Counted from the stretch's first letter, positions 32,596-44,247 are shown. The stretch: 64,000 nucleotides of DNA from Taxillus chinensis (GCA_023512835.1 JAKCVP010000409.1:51804-115803), one strand, 5' to 3'. Program-made: numbers and translations. The notes: generated from the letters alone by a model not told the origin.

Positions 32596-33036
32596 TGTGG
32601 AGGAGCGGTAGGCGCACCTGCTCCTATCGGGGCGAGGCAAAACCACACCACTTATACCAGAATGTCTAGGGGGTGTTAGATAGGGCGAATTAAATACGGG
32701 ATATATATTAGTATAGTAATAGTAAGGACTTAATATATACGGTTCTCTTATAGGTAGCGGTGGTAACTTAATATAGCGAATTATATAAGTATAGTAGATA
32801 AATAGATTAAGGGTATAACTATTACTAAATTATAAGAATATCCGAAGATACTCGAACTATATATAAGCCTAAAGTATCGTATATTCTAATAGGCCTCGTT
32901 TAGTATAGAATATATAGGAAAAGTATATAACGAGCGTCTAAAAAGAATACTAACTAAATAAAAGAAACAACCGGATTAGGTCACCTGTCCGTCCAATCAA
33001 CCTGCGGTTCGCGCATGTGCAGGCCACATCACCACA
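32596..33036 (+). mobile_element. 441-bp solo-LTR-like repeat, copy A
   Basis: It starts TGTGGAGGAG and ends CATCACCACA (TG...CA). The flanks are GTAG on both sides (32592-32595 and 33037-33040), or AGTAG if the final A is counted as flank. The first 60 and last 60 bases keep many CpA/TpG sites; the interior is RIP-mutated. It has its own target duplication, so it is an independent insertion, not one of an LTR pair with copy B. Confidence 0.82.
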
Positions 33037-34436
33037 GTAGTTATACTAACGTATCGTTAATACTATTCTATTCGATAATTCGCCTAGGCGAATCCTAAGC
33101 TACTATAAAAGGCTATTATTAAGTAGGCGTAGTAAGAACTCTATATTAAGATCTTATAGTCTACTATAAGTAACTCTTTAAGTAATAAGTATTATTTTCT
33201 TAATTAATAGATACTTATTTATAGTAATTAGTAATATATATTCTAGTCTTAATTCTCTAAGGTTAAGGAGGCGCTAATAGAGTAGATTTAGTAGATAGAA
33301 GTATAGCGTATTCTACTTAATAGGGGGGCTTATTAAAGAGATAGTCTAATAGCTAGTTATCTAGATTTAAAAGATACTATAATATTAAAAAATATATCTC
33401 GTATAGAGAGATAAAGTCTATTATAGTCGAATAGGTTAAATACGAGATAGTAACTATCTATAAAATTATCTTCTAATATATTACTAAGAACGTATATAAT
33501 CTAGATAAGATAGACTATTTCTAGTACGCCATACTATAGAGTACGCTTTTAATAATACGATTATCTAGTATTAAGACTAATAAGGCTTATATTACTATTA
33601 TAATCTATTATAATACTATTAGTAGCTATAAGCTAGACTCTTAGATTATTAGAAAGGTAAAGATTCTAAGAGTAGTAAGTATAGTATATATTAATCTAAA
33701 TATATTTAGGTACCTCTAGCGCTATAATAGTAATATATAGATAATAATAAAGCTTTATAAAGAGTAGCTTCTCTAGTTTAATAGTTAAGTAGTATTATAA
33801 GAAGTTATTCTTTTAATAGATAACTTTCTAGTCTATAAAGCTATACTTAATAAGATTAATACTAAGTATTATAGTCTATACTAGACGTATATTATTTAGC
33901 TTCCCTTAAATACTATATCTATATTCTAGTCGCTAGATTAGGGTATTATTAAGAATATAAAAGCGTATTATATAAAAAGGTAGCTATACTTTCTTATCGA
34001 TAAAGTAGATACTAGTAGACCTAGGCGAAAGATAGTAAACTAGTTATAGGTTATATAGTAGATTATTACTTATTAGGATAATATTTATCTAATAATAATT
34101 AAAAGGTACTTTATTAAGTCTACTATTTTTAGGCTACATCTTAGGCTATAAAATATAATTCTAGACTACTCTTTCTAACCTTTTAACTAATAGATAAGTA
34201 TAAACTTAAGATACTTTACCTATATAGTAGATAAGACTAATAAGTATAGTATTATAATATATTATTATAGTCTAATTTAGTTAAGATAGTAATAAAATAT
34301 CTAAATAAAGATCTTTAGATTTAGAATATTAATTACTTAATTTTAATTTATATACCTATACTTAGAGCTTTAGTAAATCTAGTCTATAACCTTTTAGATC
34401 TATATTACTAAAAGTATATATTAAAGTAGCTACTAA

Positions 34437-34880
34437 TGTGGAGGAGTGGTGGGCGCACCTGCTCCTATCGGGGCGAGGCAAAACCACACCAATAATACCA
34501 GAATGTCTAGGGAGTGTTAGATAGGGCGAATTAAATATAGAATATATATTAGTATAGTAATAGTAAGGATTTAATATATATAGTTCTCTTATAGGTAGTA
34601 GTAGTAGTAACTTAATATAACGAATTATATAAGTATAGTAGATAAATAGATTAAGGGTATAACTATTACTAAATTATAAGAATATCCGAAGATACTCGAA
34701 CTATATATAAGCCTAAAGTATTATATATTCTAATAGGCCTCGTTTAGTATAGAATATAAAGGAAAAGTATATAATAAGCGTCTAAAAAGAATACTAACTA
34801 AATAAAAGAAACAGCCGAGCTAGGTCACCTATCCGTCTAATCAACTTATAGTACGTGCATGTGTAGACCACATCACCATA
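34437..34880 (+). mobile_element. 444-bp solo-LTR-like repeat, copy B
   Basis: Same orientation as copy A, near-identical apart from transition differences and a 3-base gain in a GTA run. It is flanked by CTAA on both sides (34433-34436 and 34881-34884), or ACTAA with the terminal A. The end reads CACCATA instead of CACCACA, a C/T change. Confidence 0.82.
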
Positions 34881-35489
34881 CTAACATAGCCTCTATAGTA
34901 TTAATAGCCTATAATAGATTTATAAAATTATTACTAGTATAATACTACTAATGTCTTAAATCTTACTATATATATTATATATATAATAGTAAAGTATCTT
35001 AATTATATAATAGGCTTTATATTTAATATTAGAGGAGTAGGTAACTATTAGAGTTATTTATTACTAGAATCTTTAATTAATAAATTAGTTAGGTTTATAC
35101 TTATACTAAAGATAGGAATAAAGCTATTAAGGGATAACAAGTATAGTGATCTCTATTATAGAGTTATTTATAATAGGATATAATAAGTTCTTACTTATAG
35201 TAACTATAAGGAATATCGATAGAATAAATTATTAATAATAAAGTAAATTTATTTTTAATATAAGTAATCTTACTTGATTTAAGTCTAAACTAAATTATCT
35301 TAGAACTATTAGAAAGAGAAAATTCTATTATATATAATTTATTCTTAAAATAATTATTCTTAATAATAAGATCGAAATAGTAGAAACCTATATATAAAGT
35401 AAGTAAAATAAAGGGGTTCTTAAAATAGAAAGTATATACTTATTCTATAATATTATATAATTCTATTTCCCTACGTTCTATAACTAATA

Positions 35490-35516
35490 GGTACTAGGTG
35501 TTCGAATCCTAGTACC
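35490..35516 (+). other. Perfect hairpin with tRNA T-loop-like TTCGAAT
   Basis: A 9-bp perfect stem (GGTACTAGG / CCTAGTACC) encloses TGTTCGAAT, which resembles a Pol III B-box or T-loop. It lies just inside the right inverted repeat of the transposon block. There is no A-box or cloverleaf around it, so it is not a tRNA gene; a relic or chance palindrome is possible. Confidence 0.5.
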
Positions 35517-35530
35517 CTATCGGTATAAAA

Positions 35531-35556
35531 ACTTCTATAGGGGCTATCCGGGACCT
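35531..35556 (-). repeat. Right terminal inverted repeat
   Basis: Read on the minus strand it begins AGGTCCCGGATAGCCCC. It differs from the left repeat by one C/T and one T/A. Confidence 0.8.
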
Positions 35557-37905
35557 GTGTCGTAGTATATGTACCGAATTGAAACAAGCTTCCAAACCGC
35601 TTACCCCTTTAGGGTCGCCGACCTTCGGTCTGACCAAGTACTGTGCTATACGAAGTTGCAAAGTACTGTACAGTATCGCACCTAAGCAAGGGCAGGTGCA
35701 GTAGACACATGTCCTCGTCGCGTTGCGCAGCAATGACAGGGTCCCCCAGCGTCAGAAGCCGATCAAGATCTTCAACATTCGGCCGACCGACCAACCTACC
35801 AACCAGATCCTCACAGCACGGTCCCCTGATCGGAGGTGTAGGTAGGAACATACCTAAGATGGACAGTAAATTGTGGCTCCGGTTGATCATGGCAGACTTT
35901 TACTCGCGACGGACACTGCACTCCACGATGGGCGGACCGAATCGTGGCCAAATTCAACGTTGGCGTAGGGAAAAATAATTTTTCCTTCATCTGTTCTGTT
36001 TATGGAAGTGGGAAATGCTCGTCACTTCGGCATATGCAGCTGGACAGCAGATTTCAGTCCAAATCACGTCCATCACTCGTGAGGCTGCGTAAAAAAGCCA
36101 CGCTGGCAGCAATGTAGGTAAGTAGATACCTACCTAGGTAGATAGAGGAATATAAAATAGGGAGAGTTTGGGCAGACTGCAAGTATTCTCGTAGCAAGCG
36201 CCGACTCACCACTTGTAGCTGCGAGATGGCATGTACTCTCGCCATCAGTGGTGGGTCCCGGAGGTCCCATCTGGCGTAAGATGAATGCGTCAGAAATTTG
36301 GCTTACTATTCTGGGCAGACGGATTGCAAGAATTCTTAACTTGGGCAATGACACGACGGTCGGCACGCAGAGTTGCCCTTATGCCGGTGCACACCTCAGC
36401 CTCGATCAGGGTCAGGGATGTGCTTGTGTGCTTGTTTGCGTGTGCGAGTGCGTTGCTATTGCGTCTTACCATGGCCAACGAACAGAGCAGGCCTTACTGC
36501 TTGCTGTCCGAATTTGCGCAGCTGTGGATACGGGCAGTGCCATCAGATTGGACCGTAGCTTGCGAAGGACCCCAACGCGGCTGACTGTTCGAATCGTGCG
36601 TCAACAAGCGGCGCTCGAGAAGCCGAGTCTGCGTAAGCGCCCTAATCCAAGGCTTGGTGGCAAGCACCATACGACGCTTGAGAGGCCGTATACTGCGGTA
36701 AGATTAGACCGCGCTTGCGCGAGGATCAGACCTTGCGTGCGCGAGAGAATCAAAGTTCAGGAACAACTAATGTTCAGGGCACCAAAGGCAACCTTGAATG
36801 TGGATCAGCCCATTGCAGGCATGCTCTGCAGAATCGTGCACTTTGGGCATTTGCTTGTAAATTTCGAGAAACGTGAGTCACATGCGAGATTGCAGATGCC
36901 GTCGAGCGCCGGCAGGGACGTCCAAGTGACCTAATTACCTACACACTCGGACTCGATGCTTGTTGACCTGACAGTCCTGCAGCTGGCCCATTATGGAGCG
37001 TGCAACTCGTGATATTTAGAGCCTCCGATCCATTCGTGATTGGGTCCAACCGTGTAGGTACGAGACGAGGCTGCCCTCGTAGACAAGATGCTCGATAGGG
37101 ACGTGAGGCGATGCCTTGATGCACCCATAACATCAAAGTCCTGCCATCTCGACATAGAGACCATTCAAGCAGCATCGCGCGTCCGGCCTCTGCAAGGGCC
37201 GACGAGGCGCGGCAAACTTCAGCATGGGTGAGGGCGCGTTTCATTCATTGACTTCTACCGCCTCTCCTTGGATCCAGATGTCTCGCACCTTTCTGTTTTA
37301 CTCTAGCTCCAGCAACCTTTGAACGCCTCATGACAATTTTCGCAGAGGCCTCCAAGAATCCAGTATGCACGAGCATTGCATCTTCTGCTCGATTAGACGC
37401 CTTTGCGTGGCCTTGCCCGGATCTGAGAGCCGTTTCAACTCGCACGATTTTCGCTGATGCAGCCTCAGATCGAACCTCCGACTTCACATCTGCTTGGCTG
37501 GCATTGCTCGAGCCCCGGCCCATCGTTGACAGACCAACGAGTGGACTGCTCGTAAACCGAGTCTGCTGCCGCTGTAAATTGAATATTATGCTCGCATTAA
37601 AGTGTATGCAGGGAGAGGCTTCGGAGAGTTCGAATCGCTGAGTGTGAAAAGCAAGTGCATGTGATGACTGTCTCGTTGTTGATGTCGTAAGGTGCCGATG
37701 ACATTGAAATCTGAAGCGCCACTTGATCTTACAGAAACCCAGTGCTTGATTGAATCGATGCACGCCCATTGAAGGACACGTACTAATGCACAAGCCTCAG
37801 CGGCTTTTCGTCATCCCCATCTAGACCTCTCTGAATTATTACAGGACGAGAGAAGGTTATTAACAATGTATCGATAGCCGAAGCCAGCAACAAGAGACTG
37901 TCCGC
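35557..37905. other. Intergenic region, no supported gene
   Basis: 2.35 kb of normal base composition following the AT-rich block. The longest frames (228 codons at 36248-36934 on +, 182 codons at 37245-37793 on -) show no domain, signal peptide or biased composition of a real protein. A CCTA/TAGG block lies at 36113-36143. Confidence 0.45.
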
Positions 37906-38724
37906 TTACGCAAGAACAGCCAGGGCCAGACCACCAGCGACAGCCAGAATGGCCGCGTTTCCAGTGGGGACTGCCGCAGCGCCGCTTAAAGGTGAAGATT
38001 TGCCAGGAGTTGCGGCCGGAGCTCCAACGGCAGGTGTGGTGACAGCGGGTGGAGGCGTTGGACCCCCAACAGGGCCAGCAGGACCTTCGGGCCCAGGAGT
38101 GGGGAGGGCACGGCCTACGGTGGCGGTTGCTGGCGGATTCGAGTAAATGGCGGAACCACGAGTTTGCCAGGTGCGCTGGGCGGAGCCTGACACGGAACCT
38201 GACTTGCCGCGAGCTCCAGAAGGTTGAGGCAGGGGAGCGGAGACAGACTGGAGCTCGGCACCAGAAGGAGGAGCGTCAGGAGCGTCACGCTTGATGTTTT
38301 TCAGAACTTCTTGACGTAGCAGGGCGGGCTTGTGGCTGTTTTCGACGTTTCTATTAGGCGTAGCGCAGATAGCGAGAGTGTGGTGGAGTGCGTTGGGAAG
38401 TAGAGCAGTCTGGCACTGTGAGTAGAGGCATTGATAGACGTTCTGCAAGCTATGTTAACTTTGAGCAGCAAGAGAGGTCGGGAATGATATGACGCACGCT
38501 CTGATACTCGGAATCGTCGCAGAGACATTGTGAGCCCTCGTCAGGTTGGCAGAGAGTGACATATTTAGTGTACTCCCAGCATTTGGCAACGCAAGCTAGG
38601 TGAAGCGGTGAGCAGTTGTGCAGTTGACAGCTCTGGGCAGCAACTCACAGGGAGCCGACGACTTGTACGGGGAAGCAGCTGAGGCGACGGCCGCGAGAGC
38701 GACACTGGCGATGAGGAAACGCAT
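37906..38724 (-). CDS. CFEM-domain protein with GPI anchor signal
   Basis: Three exons: 38724-38649, 38595-38498, 38442-37906; 236 aa. The signal peptide is MRFLIASVALAAVASAA. The spliced protein gives an eight-cysteine CFEM domain at about residues 26-85: SCVAKC, TLC, SQCLC, YQCLYSQC, AICA. A long Pro/Gly/Ala/Ser-rich linker follows (PEGPAGPVGGPTPPP), then a hydrophobic C-terminus (AAILAVAGGLALAVLA), expected to be replaced by a GPI anchor. CFEM proteins are fungal surface proteins, some binding haem or acting in host interaction. The key Asp of haem-binding CFEM proteins would be in the QPDEGSQC loop (Asp present). Both introns are GT-AG. Confidence 0.9.
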
Positions 38725-39495
38725 GCTGGCGATGGGTAGAGTGGAGAGCTGAGCGAGTGGACGCCTTTCGACAGCGAGGAGGGAGGTGAAGAGATGGAGG
38801 TGGGGGAGGTTGGCGCAGCTGGCGGGCGAGAGGGGAGAAGGAAAGAAGCGGCAGTCTTGAAGAAGACGGAGTCGAAGATGTTACCGGCTTGAAGAGGGCT
38901 GTTGAGGGAAACGAGGCCGCGGCGCGTGAAAGATTGGGGGCAACTCGATTGAATGATTCGGAAACGCCGCTAAGGGCTGGGAAATAAGAGGCTAAGGGAA
39001 AATCACAGCTGCATTAAGGGCCGGCAGGGAAGGTAAAGACTTGCGTGTCCACGCGCCAGGGCCAGGGTGTCGTGCGGTGGGCGCGCCGCCGCCACTTCAG
39101 GAAAGTCAGCAGGGGCAACCTCATCTCCTGCGCCGGCATATCCTGGCTTGCGTCGCATTGCGGCCACAAAAGCTCGCCCTCCGCGTAATCCTCCTCCTCG
39201 CGCACAACAACTTCGAAGAGACGCGGCCGTCGCACCGTTCTGCAAACATGGGCACCCATCCTGCGCTCCCCTGTCGCCTCGTCGTCGTCTGACGCTGCAC
39301 AGCACGCAGCGCGTCCTGCCACCTCTGCCACGCCTGTAAGCGCATCCCTGCCCCGATGCCACATTGGCTGCGCCGTGGTCCCGCCTTCTTCGCTCGCCAT
39401 GTCTGGCCTATGCTTGTCAGGCCATGCCGCCGCAATGCGTGGTGAAGAGCGGGATACCAATAGCACACATCCCGTGATCCGCTCTCGTCAACTTA
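38725..39495. other. Intergenic region between CFEM and CMS1 genes
   Basis: About 770 bp. The part just upstream of the CFEM start is purine-rich on + (GGAGGTGAAGAGATGGAGG), a CT-rich promoter on the coding strand. Overlapping frames at 39000-39470 have no support. Confidence 0.4.
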
Positions 39496-40470
39496 TCAAT
39501 AGACCACAATCTTGACCTGTCCCTCCGCCACACGCTTTTTTATCTTCTCATGCGCAAGAAGCCTGGATAGCGCTGACTCTGTCTCCGGCATGTCGAGAAT
39601 GCCCTGCTGCTTCTCGTTTACGTTAGACGCGTCAATGATGATGTGGTCCAGCTGCGAGATGGAAAGTGCGTCTGTCGTTCAATTAGCTAGTAGCATCTTC
39701 CTACACGCGCAAAAGCTACTCTACCCTGCTCGATCAGGTCGTATACCCGCTGGCTGGTACCGACGCCGATGTTCGTTCTGGCCGAGACCCCTGTTGTCAG
39801 CCGGCCATTCACGTTTGTCTGGTCGCGTCATCATGGCAGAATTACTCACCTCGTCGTCCGAGTCGATTCAATTGCCTCTTTTAGCTTGATGTGCTTGGCG
39901 AATAATTTGATCACTTGAATGTTCTTTGATTGGTAGACACGTACGGCCCGAGTGACGTCGGCTGCACGTATACCAGAAGCAGTGATGATCAATGTGTGCG
40001 GACTTCCATTGTCTGTCGATGCATCACTGAGCTGCTTCTGCGTACGTTTAGTCGCCTCCTGCAGGAAGGCAGGCAAGGCTGCTAAACTTCGATGGCCTTC
40101 CCATGCCGTCGTATCAATGAACGCGCTGACTACGTTGCTGTGATTAGCCGTCCATTCCAAAAGGTCGTGATGAAGTGCACTTCTTCTATCAGAGCCATTT
40201 TTTGAGGGATTCAAGTGTCGCCCCAACTGACTTACCTGGTACGCGACGGTCTTCCAGTTCTACCGCGCTCAGCTTTGACTCGAATCGTTTTGTCTGTCGG
40301 CCAAAGAGATCTGCCAACATGCCGGCGTCCATGTGGCCAATATCAGGATTCACGGCTTCCTTGCAAGCCAGATCGGAGCTTTGGTCAGGCCTTTGTCTTT
40401 TTCGCAATAAGCGAGAGTCGGTCCTGGCTTCTAAGGCCTTGCGTTTTCGAGAGTCTCGCTCTGCACTCAT
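39496..40470 (-). CDS. CMS1: CMS1/CMSS1-like 90S pre-ribosome protein
   Basis: Four exons: 40470-40236, 40129-39850, 39777-39725, 39671-39496; 247 aa. The family is linked to the U3-containing small-subunit processome in the nucleolus. The fold resembles the first half of a DEAD-box helicase without its catalytic motifs. Visible family words: LSAVELEDRRVP, SAFIDTTAWEGHRSLAALP, PHTLIITASGIRAADVTRAVR, IQVIKLFAKHIKLKEAIE, TNIGVGTSQRVYDLIEQDAL, LDHIIIDAS, and GILDMPETESALSRLL. The second intron uses the acceptor at 39778, because nearer AGs break the IGVGT frame. Homologues usually have a longer acidic N-terminus, so an upstream exon may be missing. Confidence 0.88.
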
Positions 40471-41228
40471 CGCCGACGTGTGGCTGTTGACGGCGCTGTC
40501 TGATTTGTGTAGCTGACAAAGAGTGCAAATGTCAAATGTTGTGGCCGCTTTCGCTGTGCCAACCACATGGGTAGAATATACCAGAAAAGATTCTTTGCCA
40601 TCTGCAGATCACAAAGTCGCTATGGCGCTAGTCGCTTTGGCGCCCGTGGCGTGTCCGAGACGATTCTCAGCCTCACTAGATTCCGTTCCTAGAGGTACAG
40701 GCAGTAGGTAGCACGAGTTGGTAGGTATACTGTGGGAAGTCACGACATCGCAGGCACCAAGGTATAATTGCCACCCACCTACCTACCTACCTACCTACCT
40801 AGAGATGCATCCAAACTAATGCGATCCTTTGATTGAGGCCTTCCAGAGACAACTTCAAGGTTACAAAAGGCTGATATTTGCGCCGTGACCACTGACTAAA
40901 GCTATTACCACCCATGCTTGCTGTGTTCTTCATGAATCTGTGCATTGATCATGGTCCTTGCTGGCACATGACATACAAAGCATTCGGCTGTCGAATCATC
41001 TCTAGCAATCAGTCTACAAGGATCGTACCGCAGCTGGCCCAGACAAGTACGCATCGCAATCCGGGTATTCGATTGCAAAAATGCAATTTGATTGAATCTA
41101 GCTGGATGCTGCGTTTCGCCAGAACTGAAAGAGCTTGCGAAAGCTCGCTCCATGCATCTACAATCGAGTATACAAGGAGTCTGGTGGCTGCATTGGCAAA
41201 ACAGGAAAAATCAATTGACTTCGCACCT
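40471..41228. other. Intergenic region with CCTA repeat
   Basis: About 760 bp, with a run of CCTA units at 40777-40801. No convincing gene; short frames overlap on both strands. Confidence 0.45.
40777..40801 (+). repeat. (CCTA)6 tetranucleotide repeat
   Basis: Six uninterrupted CCTA units, one of five such blocks in intergenic parts of the window. Confidence 0.9.
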
Positions 41229-42234
41229 TCACCATTCGATGTTTTTTCGAACGCGAGCTCCAACTCCTGTGGCAGGCCTTTTGACGACCATGTAGAACAT
41301 AACGCTTGTGGCGATGGCAAGTGAGTACCAGGTAAAGATGTATTGCGTGTGATTGTTCCGAAGATTCACCTCCGCCGGTCGTCCAATAGGTCTGCCAGAA
41401 GCTTGTCGGTCCATACTCTCGATCAAATCAGGCACTATGTCGCATTAGATGTGACATCCTGTAGCATGAAGGGCTGATGGACTCACACATTGTCTCCTCG
41501 ATCCAGACAGCCGTACTACCCGTAGCGTTTGCCATGGCAGCGACGTCTGGAAAATACCATTGACTCTTCTCTGGGACATTTGCAGGTGTAAACATGTTTT
41601 TCATAAAAGGTTCCCTCAGCAGACCTGCCACCGTCACCTCTCCTTTAGGAAGAGAGGCTTTCCCTCTGAGTGACTGTTGACGGAACTCCTTAGCTATCCA
41701 GCCGCGCGCAACCAAGATCTTGCTCCCGTTCCTCCGCTCAAGGGGTGTGACGACATGGTAACCATCCTGCCCATCGTGTGTCCGCGGTCCTACCAAGATC
41801 TCCTGGTCATGTCTAAAGGTGCCTGTGGCATAGACTCGACGATAGTCAAAATCAGGCAATGCTTTCGGATCGATTTGAGGTGGCAGAGGGAGCGGGGGCG
41901 CAACGAGTCTATCCTCGAATTTGGCTATAAGAGAGCTTTTCCATCCAAGCCGCTGAACCTGCCACGTCCCAAGCGCGAAGGCTGTGATTGGTATTATGGC
42001 GAGCACAATGAGCCCTGGGCCATGCTTGCGCCTGGTGGACACTAGCTGGGGAGGGTTGTTGACGATGTCGGCGAGATTCTGCGTTTCATGTCGGTGGCGC
42101 TTTTGAAGCAGCGAAGTTCGCAGGGGATATGTGCAAGGGCGCTGGCGGCATCGAAGAGAGCTGGATGGCTCGAAGGATTTCTTTGAAAATGCAAGCCAGC
42201 GCAAGTGAGACAAGAGATGAGGTGAAATCTTCAT
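41229..42234 (-). CDS. SHY1: SHY1/SURF1 cytochrome c oxidase assembly protein
   Basis: Two exons: 42234-41487 and 41434-41229; 317 aa. It is an inner mitochondrial membrane protein needed for haem a insertion into Cox1. It has two membrane segments: IVLAIIPITAFALGTWQVQRLGWK near the N-terminus, and IFTWYSLAIATSVMFYMVV near the C-terminus. Between them lies the SURF1 intermembrane domain (DYRRVYATGTFRHDQEILVGPRT, GYHVVTPLER, ILVARGWI). The C-terminal block PAEVNLRNNHTQYIFTWYSL is diagnostic and comes from exon 2. The start at 42234 gives a basic, Ser-rich, acid-poor presequence. An upstream in-frame ATG (42342) would add a Cys-rich stretch unlike a presequence. It is divergent from the UBX gene. 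Confidence 0.93.
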
Positions 42235-42589
42235 ATCTGTCCAAGCGGAGCTCTGATGCGGGAGAGGTTGACGTTGAGTGGAGGTGACGGAGCAACATGG
42301 AGGTAGGCACACACGGCACTGTAGGGCTGGGGCGCAATCCATTGTCCAGGAGGGCTGCCAACGCTAGTCCGCCGTGTCCGCTCAGCCCGCTGTTGTCTGT
42401 GGGCGCGCAGTTGACCTCACCCCGACAAAGGTTCCCCACGACGTAACGCCAGCATGTGAAGATCCCCAGCCTCGCCAACCCTAGCTACTTGGACCTTCGC
42501 ACTCGACATCGGCTTGTATCACTCCTTGATCTGAGGTGCTTCTGTTGCAGTTCCACAGCCACGCTCTTTGCCTCACGAATCGCGCCGAC

Positions 42590-44148
42590 ATGTTCTACGA
42601 TGGAGACATCGCAAGTGGTATAGCCACGGCCATGCAAGAGAACAAATGCGTGGTCTGCTTCCTCAAGGGTACGTCGGGCACCAGCTTAAACGTCGCACTT
42701 CATGTTTTTGGGCAATATTCTAATACATGCGCAGACGACAGTGACGAGTCAAAGCAGTGGGAGGCCCACTTCCTTCCTGACCAAAACGCAAGTGTTTCCT
42801 ATGCTCACACGTCTATTTTCGCTCACTATCGTAGATTCCATCGACCCTCGCGAGCAATGCTGTCACACTACGTATCGAATCAGGTTCCCAGGAAGCCTCC
42901 TATCTGTCTGCCTTTACCCCCATATCCAATTTGCCAGCCTTGGTGGTCATTTACCAGGGCAAGGTCGAGGCTCAATTGAATGGTGGGATATCCAAGAATG
43001 ATTTCACTATCCGTCTACTGGGTGCTGTGCGACGTCAAGGTCAGCAGCAAGCACGAGTCCCTGTGCCCGACACCGAAGGGATAAGTGCAGACAGTATACC
43101 GGCAGCAGCTTCTGAAGCTGACCGGCATGGCTTGAACCCCTCACAACCCGCTGCGACGGACCGTCAAGCACGCATTCAGGCGCTTCTAGCAGAGCGAAAA
43201 CAGCGCCTCGATGCCGAGAAGAAGGCTCGCGACGAGGCAGAGAAACGTGAACAAGCGGAGCGAGCGCGTCAGCGAGCGACAGCCACCGAAGCAGACGGGT
43301 CGGTCACGGCTCAGCGCAAGCATGCTCAAGAGGAGAAGAAGAGGAAACTGGAGGCGCAAGTCGAGAAGGAGCGCGTGAGACGCTTGGTAGAAGCTGACAA
43401 AGAAGAGCGGCGAGCTCGCCAAGAACGACAAAAAGCCTTGTTGAAGGCTGACGCACGGCATTCATCTCAAGACTCTGAGATTGTCGGCTCTGAAGCCCAC
43501 CCCAATCGCAGTGGCATCACCATTCAAGTCAGACTCCTCAATGGCTCATCAATGCGACGGGTCTTTAATCTTGAAGATACGCCACGTGAAGCGGTAAGGA
43601 AATGGATCGACGCAAGCCGCAAAGATGGAAAGACACCCTATGACCTCAAAATCATTCTGACGCCACATCCCAGTAAGGCAATCACAGCGACGGAGGAATC
43701 AAAGTCACTACAAAGTCTAGGATTAGCGCCCGGTGCGACGCTGGTGCTTGTGCCATCGAAGGGGTCCGTCGCAAGCGCATACGAGATGTCAAAGCCGGGT
43801 GTAACGCTATTTGGACCTTTCTTTACCGCAATCTTTCACACATTGGCCATAATCTTCGCCTTCTTCGGTCATGTTCTTAATACGTTCATCGGTAACGGTG
43901 TCGAGGCCGCTGGCGACAATATTCGACGACATGAGGGTCAGGACGCCGCACCTGGCGCGGATGCGATAGCCACCGCTCGTGCCCAGCGTGCCCAGACACA
44001 ATCAGAAGGAAGGGCTCGACACAACGCAAGGATCAATGTACGAACGCTGCGCGATCAGCAACAGGATACCGATGAGCCTCGACAGTACTACAACGGGAAT
44101 CATTTGAGCTTTGAGCCTAAACCCACGGAAGATGAGGAGAAGACGTGA
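42590..44148 (+). CDS. UBX-domain protein, UBXN4/erasin-like, ER-associated degradation
   Basis: Three exons: 42590-42668, 42735-42787, 42835-44148; 481 aa. The N-terminal thioredoxin-like (UAS-type) region covers about residues 1-95: CVVCFLKDDSDESKQWE, VTLRIESGSQEASYLSAF, LPALVVIYQGK. A charged coiled coil spans about 155-250. The UBX domain is at about 268-350 (GITIQVRLLNGSSMRRVF...LGLAPGATLVLVP), followed by a hydrophobic hairpin-like segment (366-392). This order matches UBXN4/erasin, which recruits the Cdc48/p97 ATPase to the ER membrane. Intron 2 (42788-42834, 47 nt) starts with GC (GCAAGT...TAG); it is the only choice that joins FLPDQN to IPSTLASNAVTLRIE in frame. Confidence 0.88.
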
Positions 44149-44247
44149 AACTGCGCAAATGTGTCAGACGGTCAAGTTCGGATATTCTAAAATTGGCCCA
44201 CCCTAGAACGCCGACGCAATGCAAAGATGCAGTCTATCAAGCCTCAC

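Larger units (their letters stand above)
32130..35556. mobile_element. TIR-bounded, RIP-degraded transposon block (3.4 kb) with nested insertions
   Basis: The left end (32130-32155) and the reverse complement of the right end (35531-35556) match at 24 of 26 positions, both starting AGGTCCCGGA; one mismatch is C/T. Between them the sequence is extremely AT-rich, and CpA and TpG are almost absent while TpA is abundant, the RIP signature. Stops interrupt every frame and no protein can be read. Two 441-444-bp solo-LTR-like copies, a truncated hairpin element and a possible pogo-like end lie inside. The flanking bases are TA on the left and TG on the right, so a TA target duplication is possible but not clean. 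The superfamily is undetermined. Confidence 0.7.

Noticed and set aside
32596..34880. Copies A and B as the two LTRs of one retrotransposon
   Set aside because: Each copy has its own, different target-site duplication, so they are separate insertions.
35480..35530. tRNA gene suggested by TTCGAATCC
   Set aside because: Only a single hairpin is present; there is no acceptor stem, D-arm or A-box in the 70 bases on either side.
36248..36934. 228-codon open frame in the 35.6-37.9 kb gap
   Set aside because: No recognisable domain, signal peptide or splice extension, and a Cys/Val run from a GTGTGC-type simple sequence. Probably chance.
37618..37645. Second TTCGAATCG tRNA-like word
   Set aside because: No cloverleaf can be drawn around it.
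37245..37793. 182-codon minus-strand open frame
   Set aside because: No motif; other frames over the same interval are also open, which argues against coding.
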